A stretch of 64,000 nucleotides of DNA, taken from positions 83,895 through 147,894 of the forward strand of contig NZ_FTMS01000010.1 in assembly GCF_900156105.1 (NCBI RefSeq), read 5' to 3'. Under the pieces are notes generated by a model that searched no databases, had not been told where the DNA came from, and worked only from the letters and a program-made list of their open reading frames with translations. This stretch comes from Alkalispirochaeta americana (GTDB taxonomy: Bacteria; Spirochaetota; Spirochaetia; DSM-27196; Alkalispirochaetaceae). Made by a program: the position numbers and the translations under genes. Positions 34,374 through 43,920 of the stretch are shown here, piece after piece (position 1 is the first letter of the stretch; each line of letters begins with the position of its first letter).

Positions 34374-34826
34374 ATGGCATACGAGAAGACCTACGTAATG
34401 TTGAAGCCCGGAGTTTTGCAACGCCGTCTGACAGGAATCATTCTTCAGCGACTGGAGGAAAAGGGGCTCACCCTGGCCGCCCTGAAACTGATGGTCATCC
34501 CCCGGGAGATCGCCGAAAGGCATTACGCAGAGCACTCACAGCGGCCCTTTTTCCCGGACCTGATATCCTACACTACCTCTGGCCCCGTGGTGGCCATGGT
34601 GGTCTGCGGTGAAAATGCCATTGCCCGGGTCCGTGCCCTGGCTGGTCCAACCCGGATAGAGGAGGCCCCTCCAGGAACAATCCGGGGCGACTTTGCCGCC
34701 GTGACACGAAAAAACGTGATCCACACCTCGGATTGCTCCGAGAGCGCACGCCGGGAAATCGAGCTGTTTTTTTCCCCCGGGGAAATCCTGGAATACGAAG
34801 ATCCCAATGCCGACTGGACCTACTGA
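34374..34826 (+). CDS. ndk: Nucleoside-diphosphate kinase
   Basis: A 150-residue cytoplasmic enzyme moving the gamma-phosphate from ATP to NDPs through a phospho-His. Family blocks are EKTYVMLKPGVLQRRL, SGPVVAMVVCGENAIARVR, the GPTRIEEAPPGTIRGDFA loop and the active-site His in KNVIHTSD, followed by SARREIELFF. Thr replaces the Gly usually found in the HGSD part. It is a complete short-form NDK. ATG at 34374 lies 6 bases after a -10 box. The 3' end overlaps the oligoendopeptidase start by 20 bases. Confidence 0.95.
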   Translation: MAYEKTYVMLKPGVLQRRLTGIILQRLEEKGLTLAALKLMVIPREIAERHYAEHSQRPFFPDLISYTTSGPVVAMVVCGENAIARVRALAGPTRIEEAPPGTIRGDFAAVTRKNVIHTSDCSESARREIELFFSPGEILEYEDPNADWTY

Positions 34827-36657
34827 CTCCACCCCGGGGCAGGACCGGTGGCAGCTCCACTCGATCTATCCCGGCCTTGCTTCGGAGGCTTTTCTGGGAG
34901 ATCTGGCAGAGCTGGACCGGAAACTTGCCGAACTCCGGGAGATCCTGGAACGCCACGAGTACCGGGCCCTGCAGAGCGATGCTACTTCCCGAAATCTCTT
35001 TTGCCAGGAGCTTCCGGGAATCCTGACCGGGATCAACGCACTGCGTGATCTCTACGAGCAGCTCGAACATTACTGCTACGCCGTGTACAGCACCGCCACC
35101 ACCGGCGAAGAGGCCCTGAGAACCCTGAACGCCGTAACAAAGCGAAGCGTTCCCCTGGCAGAAATCACCGTGCGCTTCCGACAGGGGCTCTCGCAGGTGT
35201 CATCCCGGGATCTCACCTCGGCAGCCCGGGAATCCCCCCTGATCGAGGGGGCCCTGCTTTTCCTTCAGGAAGAACGCGACCTGGCGACGCATCAGATGTC
35301 TCTGACCGAGGAATCGCTGGCGGCAGAACTGGCTCGCCCCGGGGCCGACGCCTGGAGCCGCCTCCAGGAGACAATCGCCAGCTCTCTTCGTGTACCCTGG
35401 GAGGGGGAGCAGGAGTTGACCATGGTGGAGATTCGCAACCTTGCCTCGGACGCCGACAGAGGCCTGCGCCGCCGGGCCTGGAAAGCAGAATGTGACGCCT
35501 GGAGGTCGATGGAGCTGCCTCTGTCGTACGCTTTGAATGGCGTCAAGGGGGCCTCCTCCGCGCTGGACCAGCGCCGGGGCTGGCAGGATACGCTGGAGCG
35601 CTCGCTCCATCAAAACCGCCTCTCCAGAAAATCCCTGGAATCGCTCGTTACCGCCATGAGGGCCGCTCTCCCCCTTTTCCGGCGCTACCTGCGGGCAAAG
35701 GCCGCCTTTCTCGGGATAGAGCGCCTCTCATTTTACGATCTGGCGGCCCCCGTGGGCACACCTCCCCAGAGGATATCTCTCCCGGGTGCTCTGGATCAGA
35801 TCAGCCAGATCTTTGCCTCCTTCGATCCGGCCCTGGGCGATTTTGTTCTGGAACTCCGGGATAAACACTGGATCGATGCAGAAACCCGGTCGGGGAAGGT
35901 GGGAGGGGCCTACTGCATGGACTTCCCTCTGGCCCGGGAGAGCCGCATCCTGATAAACTTTGACGGTTCCTGGGACAGCCTGAGCACCCTGGCCCATGAG
36001 CTGGGTCATGCCTGGCATTCGCACGTGCTGAAGGATCTTCCCTCGTCCGAACGGCGATATCCCATGATCCTGGCAGAAACGGCCAGTCTCTTTTGCGAAC
36101 ACCTGGTCTTTGAGGCGTCCCGATCACAGGGAACGCCCGGGCAGCAACTTTTCATTCTGGACCAGTTTCTGCAGAGCGCAACCCAGATCATCGTGGATAT
36201 TCTCTCCCGTTTTGAGTTCGAATCTGCCCTGATCGCCCGGAGGGCCGAGGGAGAACTCTCGCCGGGAACACTAAACGAACTGATGCTCACCGCCCAAAGG
36301 CGAACCTACGGCGAGGCTCTGAACAGCCGGGAACTCCATCCCTATATGTGGGCTGTGAAGAGCCATTACTACCGGGCCGACCTTGCCTTCTACAACTATC
36401 CCTACGCCTTTGGTCAGCTCTTTGCCCTGGCTCTCTTCCGGCAAAACCACCAGCACCCCCGCTCCTTCCCCGATCGGTACCGGGATCTTCTCGGAGAAAC
36501 GGGGCGTTGCAGCGCTGCTGCCATTGCCTCCAGGGTGGGGGCCGATCTGGAGACCGTCAGCTTTTGGGAAGGCCCCCTTCAGGAGATTCAAGGCCTTGTC
36601 TGCATCTTCGAAGATCTGCTTCCCGGAGCCCCCTCTTTACAAAGCCCCGGGGTTTGA
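34807..36657 (+). CDS. pepF: Oligoendopeptidase F (M3 family)
   Basis: A 616-residue cytoplasmic zinc metallopeptidase that cuts short peptides. The PepF-type N-terminal helical domain covers residues 10-200; the M3 catalytic domain carries the HExxH zinc motif in LAHELGHAWHSH (about residue 400) with the downstream Glu ligand in LAETASLFCEH. GKVGGAYCMDF and the C-terminal YRADLAFYNYPYAFGQLFA are typical. Length matches family members (about 600). It begins within the last 20 bases of ndk, so it is probably co-translated. A tRNA-Cys gene follows 29 bases downstream. Confidence 0.95.
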   Translation: MPTGPTDSTPGQDRWQLHSIYPGLASEAFLGDLAELDRKLAELREILERHEYRALQSDATSRNLFCQELPGILTGINALRDLYEQLEHYCYAVYSTATTGEEALRTLNAVTKRSVPLAEITVRFRQGLSQVSSRDLTSAARESPLIEGALLFLQEERDLATHQMSLTEESLAAELARPGADAWSRLQETIASSLRVPWEGEQELTMVEIRNLASDADRGLRRRAWKAECDAWRSMELPLSYALNGVKGASSALDQRRGWQDTLERSLHQNRLSRKSLESLVTAMRAALPLFRRYLRAKAAFLGIERLSFYDLAAPVGTPPQRISLPGALDQISQIFASFDPALGDFVLELRDKHWIDAETRSGKVGGAYCMDFPLARESRILINFDGSWDSLSTLAHELGHAWHSHVLKDLPSSERRYPMILAETASLFCEHLVFEASRSQGTPGQQLFILDQFLQSATQIIVDILSRFEFESALIARRAEGELSPGTLNELMLTAQRRTYGEALNSRELHPYMWAVKSHYYRADLAFYNYPYAFGQLFALALFRQNHQHPRSFPDRYRDLLGETGRCSAAAIASRVGADLETVSFWEGPLQEIQGLVCIFEDLLPGAPSLQSPGV

Positions 36658-36686
36658 CTATGATTGGTCCCGATAAGCCAACCTTT

Positions 36687-36758
36687 GGCGCCGTACCCAA
36701 GTGGTAAGGGAGAGGACTGCAAATCCTTCATTCGCCGGTTCGAATCCGGCCGGCGCCT
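36687..36758 (+). tRNA. tRNA-Cys (GCA)
   Basis: A 72-base cloverleaf: acceptor stem GGCGCCG/CGGCGCC (7 perfect pairs), D-arm CCC/GGG around AAGTGGTAA, anticodon loop CTGCAAA with GCA, and T-arm GCCGG/CCGGC around TTCGAAT. The discriminator base is T, as expected for Cys. CCA is not encoded. Confidence 0.96.
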
Positions 36759-36821
36759 CTTGTCCCCCTCAGCTTTTTCCCCTTTCCCCCCATTTTTCGA
36801 TTTCCGGCCGGTCGGTTCTCA

Positions 36822-37439
36822 TCACCTGTTGGTGAGCCGGGAGATATCGGGAGTTCCCAACCGTCCGAGCAAGAACCCCAGAGCAACATGCATCATGGCG
36901 TGATCAAACTCTTCGGCCCGTTCCCCCGCCAGAAGCTCCTCCAGTGGAACAAGGCAAACCTCCAGGTGTTCATCACTCTCGGGCGCGGGCTCGGCGACCT
37001 TTTCCACGGCAGGAGCAAAAAAAGTGTGGCACCGGTTATTCATAAGAGCCGGGTTGGGATTAACAGAGCCAAGAAACTCCATCGCCCCCCGGGATGCCCC
37101 CTGCCGGACCTGATACCCCGTCTCTTCCCGGAGTTCCCGCAGCGCGGCCTGACCGGGAGTTTCCCCTGCATCGACCACACCGCCGGGGAACTCCAGGGAG
37201 AGGCAGTTACTTCCATGACGAAACTGCCTGACCATGACAAAACAGTCCCGCCCGGAACTATCCCGGGTCAGGGCAATCAGATTTACCCAGTCGGGGGCCT
37301 CCATCACATAGTAGGTCCTCTCCTGACCAAAGGAACTTCGCCGCAGGCTTTGGACCAGCGAAAAGACGGGAGTTTCCACCAGATCCGTGCGCGTCTTCTC
37401 CTGCCAGATCAGGAGAGAATCGGAATCGCTGTATTTCAT
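36822..37439 (-). CDS. NUDIX hydrolase, ADP-ribose pyrophosphatase-like
   Basis: A 205-residue cytoplasmic enzyme. An N-terminal beta domain is followed by the NUDIX box (GGVVDAGETPGQAALREL, then REETG) near residues 84-106, and a downstream NPNPALMNNRCHTFFA segment typical of ADP-sugar pyrophosphatases of the NudF type. It would hydrolyse ADP-ribose or another NDP-sugar. No Shine-Dalgarno is visible; TAGTAT, a good -10 box, ends 6 bases before the ATG at 37439, so the mRNA is probably leaderless, although no -35 is recognisable. It is convergent with tRNA-Cys and divergent from the ravA-like gene. Confidence 0.92.
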   Translation of the reverse strand: MKYSDSDSLLIWQEKTRTDLVETPVFSLVQSLRRSSFGQERTYYVMEAPDWVNLIALTRDSSGRDCFVMVRQFRHGSNCLSLEFPGGVVDAGETPGQAALRELREETGYQVRQGASRGAMEFLGSVNPNPALMNNRCHTFFAPAVEKVAEPAPESDEHLEVCLVPLEELLAGERAEEFDHAMMHVALGFLLGRLGTPDISRLTNR

Positions 37440-37445
37440 GGACCC

Positions 37446-37451
37446 ATACTA
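37446..37451 (-). promoter_or_regulatory. -10 box of the NUDIX gene, leaderless spacing
   Basis: TAGTAT on the minus strand, 6 bases (GGGTCC) before the ATG at 37439. No clear -35 at 16-18 bases. Confidence 0.4.
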
Positions 37452-37511
37452 TCCTGAACAGCAAAACCCGGGGAGTCCCCCCTCCCGGGGAACACAACAA
37501 TCCCGGGGCGC

Positions 37512-37540
37512 TTGACACCGTTCCAAGAAAGGGAAAGAGT
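37512..37540 (+). promoter_or_regulatory. Promoter of the ravA-like gene
   Basis: A consensus -35 (TTGACA), 17-base spacer, weak -10 (AAGAGT), then 6 bases (ATCGGT) to the ATG at 37547. GAGTAT two bases later is an alternative -10. No Shine-Dalgarno precedes the ATG. Confidence 0.5.
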
Positions 37541-37546
37541 ATCGGT

Positions 37547-39082
37547 ATGCGTGCAGACCGAATCAGAAGGCTTATTCAAGCGCTCTCAACAAACCTCTTC
37601 GAAAAGGAAGAGACTCTCCGGCTTGCTGTACTGGCGGCGATCTCCCAGCAAAATCTCTTTCTCTACGGCCCGCCGGGCGTGGCAAAGAGCATGATCGCCC
37701 GGCGACTTCCGGGACTGTTTCAGGACGCCCGCAGTTTCGAATACCTCCTGGGACGCTTCAGCACCCCCGAAGAGCTTTTTGGCCCCGTTTCAATCACCCG
37801 CCTGAAAAACTATGATCTCTACGAGCGGGTGGTAGAGGGCTTTCTTCCGGCAGCAGAGATCGTCTTTCTTGATGAACTCTGGAACGCATCGAGCCCCATA
37901 CTGAACACGCTTCTGACAGCTATCAGCGAGCGACGCTTCCGCAACGGCCGGGAAGAGATGGCAATTCCCCTGAAAACCGTTATCGGTGCTGCCGGAACAC
38001 TCCCCAAGGACGATCCCACCTTGGAGAACCTCTGGGATCGCTTTCTGTTACGCCTGGAGAGCGTGCCGGTTACGCGGAAGGAATCCTTCCTGGACCTGCT
38101 GCTGAGCACCGAAGAGACAACGCCGCCGGAACCTCAAGGTGCCGACAAAATCAGGTCGGAGGAGCTGGACCAGTGGCAACAGGAGATCAGAAACATCACC
38201 CTCCCTCAGGATATTCAGGAGTTCATTCTGGACGTTCGGGAACGAATATCCCGCCACAACCGGCTCTCGACGGCAGGCGAGACGACTCAGCCCATCGTCG
38301 TGAGCGACCGCCGGTGGAAACAGGTGGCCCATCTCCTGCGAACCAGTGCCTTCCTCAACGACCGCGCCGAGGTGGACGTCCTGGATTGCATCCTCATGCG
38401 TCACTGTCTCTGGTCCCGTCCGGAAGAGCGCACCGTGGTGAACACCATCATCGAGGAGGCCCTCTACCGTTACAGCACCTCGGGCCGTTTTGACCCCGAA
38501 GCAACGCGGCTCCGCCTGGGCGATGCTCTCTCGGAGTTCCGCACAGCCCGCTACAAGACGCTCCAGGAGGAGATCGATGAACCCACAGCGTACCGGGGCG
38601 AGTACTATCGCCTCCTGGATTTTGTGGAGGATCACCTTACTCTTATCTGGATCGGGGACTTCCAGAACCTCTCCACGGAGAAACCCCAGGAAACAGATCT
38701 CTTCTTCTACGGCGAAGCTGACGACTTTGCCTACTCGGAACGCCTGCCCGTCCGTTTGATCGATCCATCCACCGTGGAAGTCGCCGGGGAACCCTTCCCG
38801 GTCGAGACCAGCCGTGTTCAACGAACCTGCCAGGAAGAGGTGGAAGTCACGGCAGAAACAAAAGAGGCCCTGACGAAACGCCTCCAGGAAATCCGCCGGG
38901 AGACGGAGACCACGACGGAAGCCGTCCAGGCCTACCGCGACGCAGCCAGTGGAGAAGCAGAGCAGCACCTCTTTGTTCACCGCTCCTACGCGGAAATCGT
39001 AGCCGCCGGTATGGATCAGGCAGCCCGGGATTTTGCTGAACTCCAAATGGAGATAGACCAGGCTCTTCATGAACTGGAGTAG
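37547..39082 (+). CDS. ravA: MoxR-type AAA+ ATPase, RavA-like
   Basis: A 511-residue cytoplasmic ATPase. Walker A is LYGPPGVAKSM (about residue 40), Walker B is IVFLDELWNA, and sensor/arginine-finger segments follow (GAAGTLPKDD, LWDRFLLRL), as in MoxR proteins. The rest, helical with a C-terminal beta/coiled region, matches the length and layout of E. coli RavA (498 aa), which works as a hexamer with the VWA protein ViaA. The next gene is a VWA protein overlapping by 14 bases, which supports the assignment. MoxR/VWA pairs act as chaperones in assembling metal or respiratory enzymes; that role here is inference. The start lies 6 bases after a possible -10. Confidence 0.85.
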   Translation: MRADRIRRLIQALSTNLFEKEETLRLAVLAAISQQNLFLYGPPGVAKSMIARRLPGLFQDARSFEYLLGRFSTPEELFGPVSITRLKNYDLYERVVEGFLPAAEIVFLDELWNASSPILNTLLTAISERRFRNGREEMAIPLKTVIGAAGTLPKDDPTLENLWDRFLLRLESVPVTRKESFLDLLLSTEETTPPEPQGADKIRSEELDQWQQEIRNITLPQDIQEFILDVRERISRHNRLSTAGETTQPIVVSDRRWKQVAHLLRTSAFLNDRAEVDVLDCILMRHCLWSRPEERTVVNTIIEEALYRYSTSGRFDPEATRLRLGDALSEFRTARYKTLQEEIDEPTAYRGEYYRLLDFVEDHLTLIWIGDFQNLSTEKPQETDLFFYGEADDFAYSERLPVRLIDPSTVEVAGEPFPVETSRVQRTCQEEVEVTAETKEALTKRLQEIRRETETTTEAVQAYRDAASGEAEQHLFVHRSYAEIVAAGMDQAARDFAELQMEIDQALHELE

Positions 39083-40787
39083 CACGGCGTCCATGGAAGC
39101 GTCACAGCAGATCCGGACCGTTCTGTTTCGTGAACTCTACCGATTTTTCACCGACCCCGAGGGCGTCTCCGCTCCCGAAAAAGAGTCGGCCCCTGCCGGC
39201 TCGAAACAATCTGCCACGGAGCTGCCGCCCCCCCTGGCCCGGAGCGTGGAGCATTTCTACACCCTTCTGCTCAACACCGTGGCCGCAGGAACCGACGATG
39301 CCCTGGCAGAACAGATATCGGCCGAGGTATCGTCCTGGTTTGCCTCGATCTGGGCGGATCTCCAGCATCAGGGACGAGAGAGACCCTCCGCGCCCGATCT
39401 CTCGGCGGGAGGCCCTGATCCGACGAGCGGAACCGAGAGCCCTTCCGCCGCCCTCACTGCCGAGGGACTGGAAAAACAGCTCCGCCTTGCCCAGAACACC
39501 TGGCCCCGGCACCGCGAACGCTGGGATCAGCTACAGCAAAAACTCCCCTTTGCCACCACCGATCGACACCTCCAGGTCCTCCAGAAACGGTTCCTGGACG
39601 CCCGGCACCAGGCCCTGCAGGAGCAGCGGGAACTCCAGCAGGAGAGGGCCCTTCGCCTGGTGGCCAATCCGCTTGCGGATCACCTGAACAATCTTATCCC
39701 CCGACTCCAACACCACCAGCACAAGCTCCAGAGCCTTCTGGGCGTAACCGGCCGATGGAATATTCTGGAGGCTGACCCCCAGGACCTGTGCTGGGAAACC
39801 CTATCGCGATGCAACGCCTTCCTTGAAAGCGCACCGGGCCTCAAGCATCTCTGCCAGTTGCTCCTGAAGGATCTCTCCCCGCCTGGTGTCAGAGAGACCA
39901 CCATCACCGATCCCCTCCCCCGGGTCCGGCAAGTCGAGGAAGATCTGGGGTGTGGAGAAATAACCGGCCTGGGCCTGGGAAGCGCATTCCCGGGAGTCCT
40001 GCCTGGCGAGCTGGCCCTCCTGGCCGATGACGCTACGGAAGCTCTGTTCTTGCGGAAACTCTCCGATCAGTCGCTGCTGCAACTGCAGCACCAGCGCCGG
40101 TGCCTGCGAACGCACTGGTCTTCTCCTCCTGCCCGGGAAATGCCCGGACCCAGGCCGGCCCTGGGAAAACTGATTCTCTGCATCGATACCAGCGGGTCCA
40201 TGCGAGGAACTCCCGAAGCAGTGGCGCGCGCCACAATCCTGGGAGTCCTCAGCGAGGCCCTCAAAAGGGGACGATCAATCTCGGTCTTTGCCTGCACCCC
40301 GCAGCTGGAAGTCCTGGAAACAGCCCCCCTCTGCGATGAAGAGCCTCTCAGCCGGGAGGGCTTCCCGGAAACACCCTCACCAGCACTGAAGGCAGGCGCA
40401 CCCCCGGAAATCCCGGAAGAACTCCTTCTGAATCTCCTGAATTTCCTGGATCGCCCCTTTACCGAGGGGTACGATGTGTCTCCTGCCATGGAGGCAGCGC
40501 TGAACCTCCTGGAAAACTCCGACCCGGGAGCTTCTTCCGATGTGGTTCTTATCAGCGACATCCCCTATCCCAAGATTCCGCCACGCCACCTCAACCGGAT
40601 GCACCAGCTCCAACGATCCCGGCGAGCCCGATTCCAGACACTGACGATCCATGAGGAGCCGATGCAGGACCCCCTGAACGTTTTTGACTACCGATGGTTC
40701 TTTAATACCGGGGCGCACCCCGAGGTGATATCTACGGGAGAATCCCGCATGATCGGCCTCGATTCCCAGGCCTTTCTCCACTTCTAG
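39069..40787 (+). CDS. viaA: VWA-domain protein, ViaA-like
   Basis: A 572-residue soluble protein. The N-terminal 350 residues are mainly helical and rich in Leu, Gln and Arg (coiled-coil-like QQERALRLVANPLADHLNNL). The C-terminal von Willebrand A domain (about 370-560) has the metal site CIDTSGSMRG (DxSxS) and the later ISDIPYPK strand. The layout matches E. coli ViaA (483 aa), the RavA partner, with a longer N-terminal part. The ATG at 39069 overlaps the ravA-like stop by 14 bases; ATG at 39093 is an alternative. It is convergent with the molybdenum-cofactor gene cluster. Confidence 0.82.
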   Translation: MNWSSTASMEASQQIRTVLFRELYRFFTDPEGVSAPEKESAPAGSKQSATELPPPLARSVEHFYTLLLNTVAAGTDDALAEQISAEVSSWFASIWADLQHQGRERPSAPDLSAGGPDPTSGTESPSAALTAEGLEKQLRLAQNTWPRHRERWDQLQQKLPFATTDRHLQVLQKRFLDARHQALQEQRELQQERALRLVANPLADHLNNLIPRLQHHQHKLQSLLGVTGRWNILEADPQDLCWETLSRCNAFLESAPGLKHLCQLLLKDLSPPGVRETTITDPLPRVRQVEEDLGCGEITGLGLGSAFPGVLPGELALLADDATEALFLRKLSDQSLLQLQHQRRCLRTHWSSPPAREMPGPRPALGKLILCIDTSGSMRGTPEAVARATILGVLSEALKRGRSISVFACTPQLEVLETAPLCDEEPLSREGFPETPSPALKAGAPPEIPEELLLNLLNFLDRPFTEGYDVSPAMEAALNLLENSDPGASSDVVLISDIPYPKIPPRHLNRMHQLQRSRRARFQTLTIHEEPMQDPLNVFDYRWFFNTGAHPEVISTGESRMIGLDSQAFLHF

Positions 40788-40790
40788 TGT

Positions 40791-41486
40791 TCAGGGAGCA
40801 CACCGTTCCTGAGCCCGGGCGAGCTCCTCCGGCGTGTCCAGATCAACCCGGATATCGTCGGTGACGACCGGGACCCCCCGGCAGGAGCGGTCCCGAAGCA
40901 GCATCTTCAGGAGGATCTCCTCCCGGCTCCCCCGGGATCGGGATTCCTCCCGGGCCCTCTCAAAGGCTGTCTCAAGCTCGGGCAGAAGAGCTCGCCGGAT
41001 CAATACGGGATGCCCCCGCTTGCCCTGGTTCAGGGGAAAGAAGACATCCTCCCCGCGGGAGATTTCCCCCCGGGACATTTCATCGGAGCCCGCCAGCGCC
41101 CCGGATAACACCGCACGATACACGGCAGGGCTCAGAAAGGGCATATCGGCGGGGGCAACAAAAAACCACTCACTACGGACCTGACGGGCCCCCGCAAGAA
41201 TCGACGAGACCATACCCAGGGCGAAGTCGGGGTTATGCACCACCGTAACCCCTGCAAGAGAGGCCGCCTCCCGGGCTACCTCGTCGGCTCCCCAACCGGT
41301 AACCACAAAGCAACGGGAACAAACCTCCCGGGCCTGCTCGACCACCCGAGCCAGGAGGGTTCTCCCCCCCAGGCTGAACAGCGCCTTGGGAACGGGCCGG
41401 GAATGGGCCGGGTTCATCCGCTGCGAAAGGCCCCCGGCGGGGATAACGCAATCCACCGCCGGGAACGTCCGCTCACAGTCAGTCAC
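40791..41486 (-). CDS. mocA: MocA/MobA-like nucleotidyltransferase
   Basis: A 231-residue cytoplasmic NTP-transferase fold protein: CVIPAGGLSQRMNP (nucleotide loop), PKALFSLGGRTLL, GMVSSILAGARQV, and the metal-site VAPADMPFLSP. It resembles MocA, which adds CMP to molybdopterin to make the MCD cofactor of xanthine dehydrogenase-type enzymes, and MobA. It is the last gene of the molybdenum hydroxylase operon: its GTG start overlaps the large-subunit stop by 8 bases, so a cofactor-maturation role fits well. An insert after SEWFFVAPADM with a Ser/Arg/Gly-rich stretch (SDEMSRGEISRGED) is unusual. Confidence 0.85.
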   Translation of the reverse strand: MTDCERTFPAVDCVIPAGGLSQRMNPAHSRPVPKALFSLGGRTLLARVVEQAREVCSRCFVVTGWGADEVAREAASLAGVTVVHNPDFALGMVSSILAGARQVRSEWFFVAPADMPFLSPAVYRAVLSGALAGSDEMSRGEISRGEDVFFPLNQGKRGHPVLIRRALLPELETAFERAREESRSRGSREEILLKMLLRDRSCRGVPVVTDDIRVDLDTPEELARAQERCAP

Positions 41487-43920
41487 ACTGATACTTGCCG
41501 ATCTCCGGAGCCGACTTGCAGCTCCCCCGGGGGCTCTTGGTGATCCAGTTATCCACCGGTTCCTTGCGATTCAGCGCCCGCCAGACATCCTCGAAACGCA
41601 AAGGCATATGCGTCAGCTCGGCTCCGCTGGCACGCTGGATCGCGTTCCCCAGAGCAGCCGCCACGGAGATCATGGAATGCTCACCCACACCTCGCGCACC
41701 GTAGGGTCCGTCAAGCTGGGGACACTCCACCCCAAAGGTCTCCACCTCCAGGGGAAGATCCCGGGAGGTGGGAATCTTGTTGTCCGTAAAGGAGGGGTTC
41801 AAAAGATGGCCCTTCTGGTCGTAGATGTACCCCTCCACCGTGGCGGTTCCCAGCCCCTGGAGCATTCCTCCAATCGCCTGGCCCCGAAACGCGCCGGGGT
41901 TGATCACCCGGCCCGCATCAAACACCGAGGCTACCTTCAGAACATCGTACTCTCCCGTTTCGGGATCCACAGCGACGATCATGCCGTGGGCCCCGTAGGT
42001 CCAGTCCAGGGCGGGGAGGCCCTGACCGGTTTCCTTGTTCAGGTGGGTCAGACCCTGGGCAATATAGCGCCCGACTCCTACCAGAGGACCGCCAATGGCG
42101 TTCCCGTTGGGATAGGCGTAGCCGATCGCCAGCTGCCGGAAAGAAACTCGCTCTTCTTCACGGTGGCGGACAAAAATCCCCTCGGAATCGTGATCCAGAT
42201 CGATCACGTTGGCCCGCAAGACCTGGGCGGCATCGTTGTAGGCGTTCCGGAGAAGGTCTTCCGCCGCCAGGATGGCTGCGTTACCACTCAGGAGCAACCC
42301 CTTGGAGGCCACGGTTTGCCAGTCGTAGGGATCCCGGTCGGTGTCGCTCTCGAAGGCAACCTTGACCCGTTCCAGGGGAAACCCGAGACGCTCGGCGATC
42401 ATCTGGGCCACGGCGGTGTAGGTTCCCTGACCGTAATCGATCAAGCTGATGTTGGCCGTAACAGAACCGTCTTCGTTCATTTTGATGATCACCGTGGTCG
42501 CCGTGAAGGGCGGCATGGCCGGGGCCTTATGGAGCCCCACCACGGCCTTGCCGATTTTCTTCCCGCTTCGTGCGGCCAAAGCCTCTTCCTCGGGTGATAC
42601 TTCTCCATAGCGGATCATCTCGGCAGCCTTTGTGAGGCACTTATCGATATCTCCCGTATGGGAGGTAATCTTCTCTCCCGTGAGCGTTACAGATCCCGGT
42701 TTCAGGGTGTTCTTGAGGCGAAACTCCAGGGGATCCATCCCGATCGCCTGGGCGATCAGATCCATGTGGCGCTCGAGGCCCCAGAAGAACTCCACGTGGC
42801 CGAAACCCCGGTAGGCCGTACCGAAGGGCTTGTTGGTGTACACCGTGTAGGCGTCGACCGCCGCATTGGGAATCTCGTAGGGTCCCCCGGCGGAGTACCC
42901 CGAGGCCCGGGTTACATTCACGGCGTAGTCGGCATAGGCGCCGGAATCCCAGTACATGGTCATCTGCTGGGCCAGAATTTTTCCCTCCCGGGAGATTCCG
43001 GTCTTGATCCGGTAGGTGAGCTGGCTGCGGCAGGGAAGGAGGCTGAACTCCTCTTCCCGGGTGGCGGTAAGCTTCACCGGACGCCCCCCGGCAGCGCGGG
43101 AGAGAACAGCCACGAGGGGTTCTATTCCGATACCGGCCTTTCCTCCGAAACCGCCGCCTACGTAGGGTATTTGAACCCGCACATTCCGGTGAGGAAGTCC
43201 GAAGGCGATGCAAAAGAGATTTCGCAGGGTAAAGGGAGACTGCGCGCTGGACCAGATCTGAACCTGATCTCCCGCAGACCACTGCACAATCGCGACGTGG
43301 GTTTCCATAGGGACGTGCTGAACCGAGGGGTTGGTGTACTCCCGATCGATGATCCATTCGCTTGAAGCAAACCCCCGCTCCAAATCACCCTTTCTCAGAC
43401 GCGTGTGGTTTGCAATGTTGGTGCCCGGTTTGGGAGTAAAGGCTGCCTCCATATAGGAATAGGATCCCAGATCGGGATGAACCAGAGGAGCATCCTCTTT
43501 CAGGGCATCCTTGGGATGAAGTACCGGTTCCAGCACCTCGTAGTCGATCTGGATGGCCTCCACTGCTTTCTGGGCAGTCTCCAGGGTATCGGCTGCCACG
43601 GCCGCCACGGCCTCGCCGAAATGACGCACCTCGTCACGGGCGAGGATGTCCTTGTCCACCACGTAGAGCCCCAGCTTGTACTCCAGGTCCTTGCCTGTCA
43701 CCACGGCCCGCACACCGGGAATCGCCCGGGCAGCAGACGTGTCGATGGAGAGGATCTTCGCCCGGGCATGAGGGCTGGTCTTGACCCGGGCAAAGAGCAT
43801 TCCCGGAACAGCCATGTCCGAAACATAGGTTGCCCGACCGGTGAGTTTCTCCACGGCGTCAATCCGGGCCGTTTCGCGGCCCACGTACTTCAGGTCTTGT
43901 GCCGGTATCTGGTCAAGCAT
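41479..43920 (-). CDS. Molybdenum hydroxylase large subunit (xanthine dehydrogenase family)
   Basis: An 813-residue molybdopterin-binding subunit (CoxL/XdhA group). The N-terminal 'a/b hammerhead' domain starts YVGRETARIDAVEKLTGRA. The Mo domains include YVGGGFGGKAG, FGTAYRGFGHVEF, VDYGQGTY-like IDYGQGTYTAVAQ and, near the end, GPYGARGVGEHSM, where the catalytic Glu lies. The enzyme hydroxylates a purine or other N-heterocycle or aldehyde; the substrate is not fixed by sequence, and the CoxL-type AYRCSFR loop of CO dehydrogenase is absent. ATG at 43920 has GGAGG upstream and overlaps the Fe-S subunit. It is the third gene of the operon. Confidence 0.92.
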   Translation of the reverse strand: MLDQIPAQDLKYVGRETARIDAVEKLTGRATYVSDMAVPGMLFARVKTSPHARAKILSIDTSAARAIPGVRAVVTGKDLEYKLGLYVVDKDILARDEVRHFGEAVAAVAADTLETAQKAVEAIQIDYEVLEPVLHPKDALKEDAPLVHPDLGSYSYMEAAFTPKPGTNIANHTRLRKGDLERGFASSEWIIDREYTNPSVQHVPMETHVAIVQWSAGDQVQIWSSAQSPFTLRNLFCIAFGLPHRNVRVQIPYVGGGFGGKAGIGIEPLVAVLSRAAGGRPVKLTATREEEFSLLPCRSQLTYRIKTGISREGKILAQQMTMYWDSGAYADYAVNVTRASGYSAGGPYEIPNAAVDAYTVYTNKPFGTAYRGFGHVEFFWGLERHMDLIAQAIGMDPLEFRLKNTLKPGSVTLTGEKITSHTGDIDKCLTKAAEMIRYGEVSPEEEALAARSGKKIGKAVVGLHKAPAMPPFTATTVIIKMNEDGSVTANISLIDYGQGTYTAVAQMIAERLGFPLERVKVAFESDTDRDPYDWQTVASKGLLLSGNAAILAAEDLLRNAYNDAAQVLRANVIDLDHDSEGIFVRHREEERVSFRQLAIGYAYPNGNAIGGPLVGVGRYIAQGLTHLNKETGQGLPALDWTYGAHGMIVAVDPETGEYDVLKVASVFDAGRVINPGAFRGQAIGGMLQGLGTATVEGYIYDQKGHLLNPSFTDNKIPTSRDLPLEVETFGVECPQLDGPYGARGVGEHSMISVAAALGNAIQRASGAELTHMPLRFEDVWRALNRKEPVDNWITKSPRGSCKSAPEIGKYQCD

